In this document: piece by piece, positions 1 through 5,088 of the stretch
Numbering within the stretch: the first letter of the stretch is position 1
Layout of the letters: each line of letters starts with the position of its first letter
Source: an uncultured Ignavibacteria bacterium
GTDB lineage: Bacteria > Bacteroidota > Ignavibacteria > Ignavibacteriales > Melioribacteraceae
Assembly (NCBI GenBank): GCA_937930275.1
Contig: CALGLM010000059.1
Location: forward strand, 1 to 5,088
Direction of reading: 5' to 3'
DNA: 5,088 nt
The notes under the pieces: generated by a model
Seen by the model: the letters and a program-made list of their open reading frames with translations, nothing else
The model's database searches: none
What the model was told of the DNA's origin: nothing
Translations under genes and position numbers: made by a program

Positions 1-135
1 TTTATAAATATTACTATTATTTTATAAATTTTTATACTTTTATTATATTTTTAATGATTCTTTAAAATCACAGAATTAAACCAAAAAAATAGGAATAGCC
101 ATAATTAAAAACAATGACAAAAACATCCCCTTTTA
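1..135. other. AT-rich region downstream of the chaperone operon, no convincing gene
   Basis: This stretch follows the stop codon of the leftward HhH gene and is almost entirely A and T. I see no GC-rich stem followed by a T run on the minus strand, so there is no visible intrinsic terminator for the operon here; it may lie further left. TTTATA recurs at 1-6, 21-26 and 31-36, on a 10-bp spacing, which could give some DNA curvature but may be chance. The only reading frame of note is a 16-codon hydrophobic ORF on the minus strand at 76-126, treated in the findings. Confidence 0.5.
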
Positions 136-573
136 TTAGTTAATATAAATGCTTGTTTTTATGTTTTCAAATAACGAACGGCTTATAATTCCTTCTTTAA
201 CCAAATCGATGCAATTTATCAATTTTCCGTTTTTGCGTAACTTAATAATTTCTTGTGCTTTCTTTAAGGTTATACCGTCTAATAATTGTAACTCTTCTAT
301 ATCTGCAGTCAATAAGTTAATTTTTTTGTTACCCAATAATTTTTTAGGTTGTTTAATTTTTAAGTTTGCTTTAGTTTTTTTATCCGATTTTGGTGTATTG
401 TTTGAATAAAAAGCCGAATCACTGTTTTTGTAGTCAAATGCTTTGGGTTGATTAGTATCAGATAGAAAATATATTGCAAAGCCGAGTATAAATAAGAAGG
501 ATAAAAAAAGAATTGCTTTAACTTCGTTTAACGAAAATCCTAAATTGGCAAAAAAACTTTTTTTATCCTTCAA
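136..573 (-). CDS. ComEA-related helix-hairpin-helix protein with N-terminal membrane anchor
   Basis: This is a 145-residue protein. Residues about 17-37 (VKAILFLSFLFILGFAIYF) form one hydrophobic segment, read as a membrane anchor. A polar, lysine- and asparagine-rich linker follows (about 40-82). Residues 85-144 resemble the tandem HhH domain of ComEA: INLLTADIEELQLLDGI, then KKAQEIIKLRKNGK and a second half ending SLFENIKTSI. ComEA family proteins bind double-stranded DNA outside the membrane during uptake in competent bacteria, but many relatives have no known role. Both hairpins are altered (GIT at 100-102 and GII at 128-130 where GIG is usual), so DNA binding is uncertain. The start is TTG (573-571) with no clear Shine-Dalgarno; an in-frame TAA at 582-580 and the lack of any internal ATG before the membrane segment leave little alternative. 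It lies 14 nt after dnaJ and is probably its last co-transcribed partner. The HhH assignment is fairly sure, the role is not. Confidence 0.75.
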   Translation of the reverse strand: MKDKKSFFANLGFSLNEVKAILFLSFLFILGFAIYFLSDTNQPKAFDYKNSDSAFYSNNTPKSDKKTKANLKIKQPKKLLGNKKINLLTADIEELQLLDGITLKKAQEIIKLRKNGKLINCIDLVKEGIISRSLFENIKTSIYIN

Positions 574-587
574 TTTAATTTACTTAT

Positions 588-1703
588 TTAATTAGTGGGG
601 ACTTTAATATTTGGCATTTTTTGAAGTTCTTTTAGCATCTCACGTTCTTTAGTTTCAACTTTAGAGGGTACAAAAATGTTTATTTTAACAAGCTGATCGC
701 CTGCACCGTGAGAATTTAAGTGCTGTATCCCTTTTTCTCGCATTTTAAGGAATTTACCCGGCTGTGTACCCGGATCAATTTTAAGTTTAGCTCGACCCGT
801 TAATGTCGGAATTTCTACTTCGGTACCTAAAACAGCTTCGGGGTAACTTAGCATTAACTCGTAAATTATATTATCGCCGTCACGTAAAAAAAACTCGTGT
901 TTAGCTTCGCTAAAAACAACAATAATATCACCGTTAGGACCGCCGTTTTTTCCGGCATTTCCTTCACCGCGTAATGTCATATAACTATTATCTACTACAC
1001 CTGCTGGAACATTAATTTTAATTGTAGATTCTTCTAAAATTCTACCGTCTCCGGCACATTTACGACATGGGTCAGAAATAACTTTACCTGTTCCGTTACA
1101 ATTGCTGCATTGTGCAATATTCACAAATTGTCCGAAAAATGATTTTGAGACCTGTTTAATTTCGCCCGTACCTTTACAGACGGAGCAAGTGTTAAATGAC
1201 GAACCGTCTTTTGCTCCGGTTCCGTTACAAGTAGTACAACGAATATATCTTTTTATTTTAACTTTTTTATTTGTTCCTGTTGCTATTTCTTCAAGAGTTA
1301 ATTTTAAATTAATTCTTAAGTCGCTCCCCGGTGTACCCGTGCTACGCTGTCTTCCTCGACCGCTCTGCTGACCGCCTCCAAAAATGTCGTCAAAAATGCT
1401 CCCTCCGCCGCCAAAAATATCACCAAAGTGACTAAAAATATCATTTATATCCGAATATCCGTGGAAATCTTGGCCGGCATGCATTCCTTGATGACCGTAT
1501 TTATCATAACGAGCACGTTTTTGATCGTCATTTAGTACTTCGTAAGCTTCGGTTGCTTCTTTAAATTTTTCTTCGGCTTCTTTATTATCCGGATTTCTAT
1601 CGGGATGATATTTCATAGCCATTTGCCTATAAGCTTTTTTTATATCATCTTTTGTCGCTTTTTTATCAATACCCAGTATTTCGTAATAATCGCGTTTACT
1701 CAT
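588..1703 (-). CDS. dnaJ: Chaperone protein DnaJ (Hsp40), full length
   Basis: DnaJ is the cytoplasmic co-chaperone that delivers unfolded clients to DnaK and stimulates its ATPase. The 371-residue product has every expected part: a J domain (about 4-70) with the HPD motif at 33-35; a Gly/Phe linker (about 71-128) with three DIF motifs at 88-90, 95-97 and 106-108; four CxxCxGxG zinc-binding repeats starting at Cys156, Cys173, Cys199 and Cys213; and the two C-terminal substrate-binding beta domains (about 221-350). All eight zinc cysteines are present, so this is a type I DnaJ of normal length. The ATG start is followed by the usual [10 protein letters not shown] opening, with GAAGG (1717-1713) 9 nt upstream as ribosome binding site. 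It follows grpE after 21 nt and precedes the HhH gene by 14 nt. dnaK is not adjacent. I am very confident of this call. Confidence 0.98.
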   Translation of the reverse strand: MSKRDYYEILGIDKKATKDDIKKAYRQMAMKYHPDRNPDNKEAEEKFKEATEAYEVLNDDQKRARYDKYGHQGMHAGQDFHGYSDINDIFSHFGDIFGGGGSIFDDIFGGGQQSGRGRQRSTGTPGSDLRINLKLTLEEIATGTNKKVKIKRYIRCTTCNGTGAKDGSSFNTCSVCKGTGEIKQVSKSFFGQFVNIAQCSNCNGTGKVISDPCRKCAGDGRILEESTIKINVPAGVVDNSYMTLRGEGNAGKNGGPNGDIIVVFSEAKHEFFLRDGDNIIYELMLSYPEAVLGTEVEIPTLTGRAKLKIDPGTQPGKFLKMREKGIQHLNSHGAGDQLVKINIFVPSKVETKEREMLKELQKMPNIKVPTN

Positions 1704-1724
1704 TTTCTTTTACCTTCATTAATT

Positions 1725-2396
1725 TTATTCGGTAATACTTTCGTTATTTTCCGTTTGTTCGTTAGTTTCGTTATTTACACAAACAATAACTTTAGCATGT
1801 CTAATTACTTTCTCTTTGTAAATATAACCTGCTTCAATTTCCTGTAAAATTTGGTCGTTAGGAACTTGGTTATTAGGTTGTTGAAGAAGAGCTTCGTGAA
1901 AGTTAAAATCGAATTGCCTCCCCGTGGTCTCTATCTTTTTTACTCCCTCCTCCGTAAGTATTTTCGTAAATTTTTCAAATACCATTTTTACGCCGCTAAC
2001 AAAGGGGTTTTCTGTTAAGTCTTCGGGCACGTGAGAAAGAGAACGAGATAAATCGTCATAAATTGGTAAAATCTTTTTAATCATACTTTCAGATGAATAT
2101 TTAAAGAAGTCTGACAGTTCGTTTTGAGCTCGTTTTTTGTAATTTTCAAATTCTGCTAAAGTACGTAATCTTTTATCTTTTGCTTCAACCAATTCGGCTT
2201 CAAGCTGTTTTATTTTTTCGTTTAACTTATTTACTTCCTCATCCGATTTTGCAGTTTCGGAGGAATTAAGTATTTCTTGTTCGTTATTTTCCAAAGTCTG
2301 TTCTTCCTTTAATTCGGTTTGTGATGTTTCCGAAGATTCAACATTTTTATTTATATCTTCGGAGTTTGTACTGTTATGTTCATTTGCTTTTTTCAT
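1725..2396 (-). CDS. grpE: GrpE, nucleotide exchange factor for DnaK
   Basis: GrpE forms a dimer that opens the DnaK nucleotide pocket and releases ADP, completing the chaperone cycle that DnaJ starts. The 223-residue product has a long acidic, low-complexity N-terminus (1-55, rich in Glu, Asn and Ser), a coiled-coil segment (about 54-95) running into RLRTLAEFENYKKRAQNEL, the four-helix dimer region (about 96-150, including ILPIYDDLSRSL), and the C-terminal beta domain (about 152-207). The family signature is present with two changes: FDFNFHEAL at 162-170 has Phe where Pro is usual, and GYIYKEKVIRHAKVIV at 190-205 has His200 where Pro is usual. The tail after 207 is again acidic. The gene lies 16 nt after hrcA. 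GAGG (2413-2410), which shares a base with the hrcA TAG stop, is 13 nt from the ATG, longer than normal; a weaker GAGAG (2404-2400) is 3 nt away. This points to translation coupled to hrcA. Confidence 0.96.
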   Translation of the reverse strand: MKKANEHNSTNSEDINKNVESSETSQTELKEEQTLENNEQEILNSSETAKSDEEVNKLNEKIKQLEAELVEAKDKRLRTLAEFENYKKRAQNELSDFFKYSSESMIKKILPIYDDLSRSLSHVPEDLTENPFVSGVKMVFEKFTKILTEEGVKKIETTGRQFDFNFHEALLQQPNNQVPNDQILQEIEAGYIYKEKVIRHAKVIVCVNNETNEQTENNESITE

Positions 2397-2412
2397 AAAC
2401 TCTCATTTTCCT

Positions 2413-3459
2413 CTATTGTTTTTTCTTTAATTCCGATGTTAAAATATCAGCAATATATAAGATTGCCGCTATTGATTTTGAATATTCCATTCTTTTTGGA
2501 CCTATTATTCCTAAAATACCTACTGTTTCGCCTACTTTATAATCTTTAATAACAAAACTGTAGTTATGCAAAATTTCAGAAGGATTTTCTGACCCAATAG
2601 AAACCGAAACGGTATTCCCTTCCGGTCTTTTACTATCCATTATATGGATTATAATATCTTTGTTTTCAATTAATTCAATAATGCTTTGAAAATTTTCGGC
2701 ATCGTCAAATTCCGGTTGGCGTAAAATATTTTTTGCTCCCGTAATAAAAGCTTTGTCAGTAAAATTTGCATCAGAAAATATTTTATCCGCAGAATCCAAA
2801 AATAATCGAATAATGGAATGATTTTTAATATCATCCGCATCTTTCATCCTATCTCCAAAGGTTTTTTTAATTTCGTTAAAAGTTAAATCAGTTAACCTTT
2901 GGTTAAGAATTGATTGAATTCTTTCAATTACTTTAGCATCTATTTCTGTTTCTAATTCCAGCGTAATAGTTTTAACTAAACCGCTTTTAATACTTAAAAC
3001 AACTAATACCCTTTTAGATGAAAGTTGAACGATTTGGATTTTTTCTAATATCGCAGATTCAAATTTTGGAAAAGTTACGCAGGCAAGCTGGTTAGTAATA
3101 TCACTTAAAATCATGGACGAAATTCTAAGTAAATCTTCAGTATCAGCCGAATCCTGATAAAGTCTATTTTGAATTTGTTTTTTTTGTTCAAAAGCAAGAT
3201 CGGTAATTTCCATTAATGAATCTACATATAGACGATAACCTTTATCTGTCGGAATCCTTCCCGCACTTGTATGGGGATGACCTAAGAAACCGGTATCTTC
3301 CAAATCAGCCATAATATTACGAATTGTAGCCGGAGATAGTCCCAAGTCATATTTGCGCGCAATATTCCTACTACCTACCGGATTAGCGGTAAGTATAAAT
3401 TGGTGTATTACGTTTCGTAATATCGCTTTTTCTCTTTCGTTTAGTATGTAGTTTTCCAC
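2413..3459 (-). CDS. hrcA: Heat-inducible transcription repressor HrcA
   Basis: HrcA represses class I heat-shock genes by binding an inverted-repeat operator, usually CIRCE, and its folding depends on GroEL chaperonin in the species studied. The 348-residue product is of normal length. It has an N-terminal winged-helix DNA-binding domain (about 5-75) with ERE at 8-10, NPVGSRNIARKYDLGLSPAT at 26-45, RNIMADLEDTGFL at 47-59 and the highly typical SAGRIPTDKGYRLYVD at 65-80. A GAF-like dimerisation core follows, ending in the conserved VSIGSENP (286-293), VGETVGILGIIGPKRMEYSK (309-328) and a last helix to residue 343. The start is GTG (3459-3457); it gives the usual HrcA N-terminus and no in-frame ATG lies nearby. 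The leader has no Shine-Dalgarno sequence. hrcA is first in the leftward operon before grpE and dnaJ, so it probably regulates itself, although no CIRCE element is visible upstream. Confidence 0.97.
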   Translation of the reverse strand: MENYILNEREKAILRNVIHQFILTANPVGSRNIARKYDLGLSPATIRNIMADLEDTGFLGHPHTSAGRIPTDKGYRLYVDSLMEITDLAFEQKKQIQNRLYQDSADTEDLLRISSMILSDITNQLACVTFPKFESAILEKIQIVQLSSKRVLVVLSIKSGLVKTITLELETEIDAKVIERIQSILNQRLTDLTFNEIKKTFGDRMKDADDIKNHSIIRLFLDSADKIFSDANFTDKAFITGAKNILRQPEFDDAENFQSIIELIENKDIIIHIMDSKRPEGNTVSVSIGSENPSEILHNYSFVIKDYKVGETVGILGIIGPKRMEYSKSIAAILYIADILTSELKKKQ

Positions 3460-3462
3460 TTA

Positions 3463-3507
3463 ACAAAAATTTTTAATATAACTTGCAAATATACAAAAAT
3501 TTTTAAT
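3463..3507. repeat. 15-bp direct repeat with AT palindromes around the hrcA promoter box
   Basis: ACAAAAATTTTTAAT occurs exactly twice, at 3463-3477 and 3493-3507, with starts 30 bp apart (close to three helical turns). Each copy contains the 10-bp perfect palindrome AAAAATTTTT (3465-3474 and 3495-3504). The copies bracket the predicted -7 box; one lies in the short leader next to the GTG start of hrcA, the other immediately upstream of the box. The layout would suit an operator, but in DNA this AT-rich chance similarity is possible. Confidence 0.5.
3486..3493 (-). promoter_or_regulatory. Predicted Bacteroidota-type -7 promoter box for the hrcA operon
   Basis: Read on the minus strand these bases are TATATTTG, an exact match to the TAnnTTTG -7 element used by the primary sigma factor of Bacteroidota. 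Transcription would begin near 3479-3482, leaving a leader of about 20-25 nt before the hrcA GTG. The matching TTTG at about -33 is not seen in good form; the corresponding stretch (about 3511-3521) reads AACTTTTTAAC. The position suits the operon well, but the box is short, so this remains a prediction. Confidence 0.5.
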
Positions 3508-3511
3508 TATG

Positions 3512-3530
3512 TTAAAAAGTTCGTTTTTAA
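3512..3530. repeat. 7-bp inverted repeat with 5-nt loop in the hrcA -33 region
   Basis: TTAAAAA (3512-3518) and TTTTTAA (3524-3530) are perfect inverted copies around GTTCG. The dyad sits about 19-37 bp upstream of the -7 box of hrcA, where a regulator could block RNA polymerase. It does not resemble CIRCE in sequence. It is entirely A/T in its arms and could be a chance match. Confidence 0.3.
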
Positions 3531-3580
3531 TACGGATATTCCTTTATTACCTTTTACAATTTTTTTAGTTTATCAGTTCC

Positions 3581-3611
3581 TTTTTAAACGGAATAAGCTT
3601 ATCTTTAAAAA
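3581..3611. repeat. AT-rich inverted repeat upstream of purM
   Basis: TTTTTAAA (3581-3588) and TTTAAAAA (3604-3611) are inverted copies 15 nt apart, and the perfect 10-bp palindrome ATAAGCTTAT (3593-3602) lies between them, centred 1.5 bp off the outer dyad. TATCTTTA (3600-3607), one base off the TAnnTTTG box, overlaps it and is the best purM promoter candidate I can find, without a good -33 partner. I see no purine-riboswitch-like core here. Function is unknown and chance is likely. Confidence 0.25.
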
Positions 3612-3627
3612 TATAATAAAAAAAACT

Positions 3628-3634
3628 AAAGAGG
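3628..3634 (+). promoter_or_regulatory. Shine-Dalgarno site that decides the purM TTG start
   Basis: AAAGAGG ends 5 nt before the TTG at 3640. The TatD gene downstream has the same GAGG at the same 5-nt spacing before its ATG, which supports TTG as the true purM start. The frame stays open upstream but offers no ATG, GTG or other TTG with such a site. Confidence 0.75.
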
Positions 3635-3639
3635 AAGAA

Positions 3640-4635
3640 TTGGATAATACTTATAAAGCGGCAGGTGTAGATATTAAAGCCGGAGATGAAACAGTTGACA
3701 GAATAAAAGTATTGGCTAAATCAACTTTTACTAAAAACGTTCTTTCCGGAATCGGACATTTCGGAGCATTTTTTGAAGCAGATTTTCCGGGATATGCAAA
3801 ACCGGTTTTAGTAAGTAGCGTGGACGGAGTTGGAACCAAACTAAAAGTAGCCTTTTTAGCTAATAAGCATGATACGGTAGGACAAGATTTAGTTAATCAC
3901 TGTGTTAATGATATAGCAGTTTGCGGCGCTAAACCTTTATATTTTATGGATTATTTTGCAGTCGGTAAATTAGTTCCCGATGTAGCCGAACAGATTATTA
4001 AAGGTTTTGCAAAAGCATGTATAGAAAACGGGGTTGCTTTAATAGGCGGCGAAACAGCAGAAATGCCCGGCTTTTATTCCGAAGGTGAATATGATATTAG
4101 CGGTACCATAGTTGGCGTTGTAGAAAAATCGAAAATAATTGACGGCAAAAATGTAAAACATGGTGACGTTCTTATCGGATTTAAATCAGTCGGATTACAC
4201 ACTAACGGGTATTCCTTAGCCCGAAAAGTATTATTGGAAAAATTTAATGTGACGGATAGAACCGATTATTTTGAGAAGGAAATAGGAGAGGAATTATTAA
4301 CGGTTCACAAATCATACTTGCACTTAATTGAAACATTAAAATCGGTTGCAAATATTAATGCTTTTTCTCATATTACGGGAGGCGGTATTATCGGAAATAC
4401 AAAGCGGGTAACTCCTAAAAATTTAACTCTAAAAATTGACTGGGACGCTTGGGATGTCCTTCCGATTTTTAAGTTAATACAAGATGTTGGGAAAATAAGT
4501 GACGAAGAAATGAGAAATGTATTTAATATGGGGATTGGTTTAATTGCGGTTGTTGATAAGGATGAAGCGGATTTAATTTTAGAAACCGCATTAAAAGCCG
4601 GCGAAAAGGGTTATGTTATGGGTGTTGTGGAATAA
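3640..4635 (+). CDS. purM: Phosphoribosylformylglycinamidine cyclo-ligase (AIR synthase)
   Basis: PurM closes the imidazole ring in purine synthesis, converting FGAM and ATP to aminoimidazole ribonucleotide (AIR) in the cytoplasm. The 331-residue product carries the family motifs in order: YKAAGVDIKAGD near the N-terminus (5-16), VDGVGTKLKVAF (61-72), HDTVGQDLVNHCVNDI (77-92), the GGETAEMPGFY nucleotide-binding loop (136-146), GFKSVGLHTNGYSLAR (180-195), HITGGGIIGN (244-253) and MRNVFNMGIG (291-300). It is complete and of near-normal length (the E. coli protein is about 345). After GGGIIGN the usual Pro-Arg is replaced by KR (255-256), a mild oddity. Translation starts at TTG, supported by a strong Shine-Dalgarno and the expected N-terminus. 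It stands alone among purine genes here, is divergent from hrcA, and is followed after 23 nt by a TatD gene, probably in one transcript. Confidence 0.97.
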   Translation: MDNTYKAAGVDIKAGDETVDRIKVLAKSTFTKNVLSGIGHFGAFFEADFPGYAKPVLVSSVDGVGTKLKVAFLANKHDTVGQDLVNHCVNDIAVCGAKPLYFMDYFAVGKLVPDVAEQIIKGFAKACIENGVALIGGETAEMPGFYSEGEYDISGTIVGVVEKSKIIDGKNVKHGDVLIGFKSVGLHTNGYSLARKVLLEKFNVTDRTDYFEKEIGEELLTVHKSYLHLIETLKSVANINAFSHITGGGIIGNTKRVTPKNLTLKIDWDAWDVLPIFKLIQDVGKISDEEMRNVFNMGIGLIAVVDKDEADLILETALKAGEKGYVMGVVE

Positions 4636-4649
4636 TTCTTATTATTGAA

Positions 4650-4653
4650 GAGG
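4650..4653 (+). promoter_or_regulatory. Shine-Dalgarno site of the TatD-family gene
   Basis: GAGG lies 5 nt before the ATG at 4659, in the 23-nt gap after purM. It matches the purM site in sequence and spacing and fixes the start of the TatD gene. Confidence 0.75.
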
Positions 4654-4658
4654 AATAT

Positions 4659-5088
4659 ATGTTTACTGATACACATTGTCATTTGTTTTATCCAAATTTT
4701 AACGGCGAGGTAGATAAAGTTATTTCTAACGCGCTTGATGCGGGAGTTGAATATATTTTGGTCCCCGGTACGGATATAGCTTCATCGTTGCAAGCATTAG
4801 AACTTGCCAATAAATATGATTTTATTTACTGCTCGGCAGGTGTTCATCCCCATGATACAAAAGGATGGGATAAAAGTTTATTGGAGACAATAAAGCATAT
4901 TGCAATGAATGAAAAAGTTGTGGCAATAGGTGAGATAGGGTTAGATTATTATTATGATTTTTCGCCTAAAGAAGATCAAATGCAAGCTTTTACCGATCAA
5001 CTTGATTTAGCATTAGAATTAAAACTTCCTGTAATAATACACAACAGAGAAGCTGACGAAGATATGATGGAAATAATGCGAAGCTATA
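4659..5088 (+). CDS. TatD-family metal-dependent hydrolase / DNase, cut by window edge
   Basis: The frame is open from the ATG to the right edge, giving the first 143 residues of a protein that normally has about 255-265. TatD proteins are cytoplasmic metal-dependent hydrolases of the amidohydrolase-type TIM barrel fold, several of them shown to be DNases. Visible landmarks are the metal-binding HxH of DTHCHL (His6, His8), SAGVHPHD (59-66), VVAIGEIGLDYYYD with Glu92 (87-100), and the LPVIIHNREA strand with ligand His128 (123-132). The remaining metal ligands (a later His and Asp) would lie beyond the window. The GLDYYY form resembles the YcfH branch more than E. coli TatD itself, so I give no symbol. 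It follows purM by 23 nt with its own ribosome binding site. Confidence 0.93.
   Translation, partial: MFTDTHCHLFYPNFNGEVDKVISNALDAGVEYILVPGTDIASSLQALELANKYDFIYCSAGVHPHDTKGWDKSLLETIKHIAMNEKVVAIGEIGLDYYYDFSPKEDQMQAFTDQLDLALELKLPVIIHNREADEDMMEIMRSY

Noticed and set aside
1..50. TTTATA spaced at 10-bp intervals as a phased bending element or origin-like repeat
   Set aside because: Only three copies with one missing step, in nearly pure A/T sequence; no DnaA-box-like element is seen nearby, so I do not call an origin or regulatory array.
149..409. Plus-strand 86-codon open frame opposite the HhH gene
   Set aside because: It lies antisense within the HhH gene, whose minus-strand protein has a clear membrane segment and HhH domain. 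The plus-strand product resembles no family I know.
1102..1371. Plus-strand 89-codon open frame opposite dnaJ
   Set aside because: It is antisense to the DnaJ zinc-finger region; its length and cysteines are explained by the complementary strand.
1605..1847. Plus-strand 80-codon hydrophobic open frame across the dnaJ start and grpE end
   Set aside because: Its Phe/Ile richness comes from the complement of Lys/Asn/Asp/Glu codons in two well-supported genes; it has no supporting ribosome site or context.
3460..3639. Purine or heat-shock RNA switch in the divergent region
   Set aside because: The hrcA leader is only about 20-25 nt and the purM side shows no conserved riboswitch core or GC-containing stems, only short AT inverted repeats.
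3651..3839. Minus-strand 62-codon open frame inside purM
   Set aside because: It is antisense to the highly conserved N-terminal region of PurM and has no independent support.

Overview
The window looks like ordinary chromosomal core sequence from an AT-rich bacterium, probably of the Bacteroidota/Chlorobiota/Ignavibacteriota superphylum. That placement rests on three things: A+T-rich codon use throughout, a TAnnTTTG-type -7 promoter box (TATATTTG) in front of hrcA, and protein sequences of the Ignavibacteria/Bacteroidota style. An hrcA gene fits Chlorobi/Ignavibacteria-like lineages better than classical Bacteroidia, but this is an inference from memory and not from a search.

Layout. Four genes run leftward with gaps of only 14-21 nt, so they are very likely one operon read from about position 3480 down to 136: hrcA (heat-shock repressor, GTG start), grpE (DnaK nucleotide exchange factor), dnaJ (Hsp40 co-chaperone) and a small membrane-anchored helix-hairpin-helix protein related to ComEA. 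dnaK itself is not in the window. A 180-nt AT-rich divergent intergenic region (3460-3639) separates this operon from a rightward pair: purM (AIR synthase of purine synthesis, TTG start with a good Shine-Dalgarno sequence) and, 23 nt later, a TatD-family metal-dependent hydrolase that runs off the right edge. The left edge (1-135) is AT-rich and holds no convincing gene.

How the genes work together. HrcA should repress the operon when chaperone capacity is sufficient. GrpE and DnaJ drive the DnaK ATPase cycle. The trailing HhH protein is probably only co-transcribed. purM and the TatD gene form a separate housekeeping transcription unit.

I see no mobile element, CRISPR array, RNA gene or clearly new system. 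The points most worth a second look are: the apparent lack of the classical HrcA operator (CIRCE) before hrcA, with a 15-bp direct repeat carrying perfect AT palindromes around the -7 box instead; the degenerate hairpins of the ComEA-like protein; tiny out-of-frame ORFs straddling the grpE and dnaJ starts; and the use of GTG or TTG starts in three of six genes.
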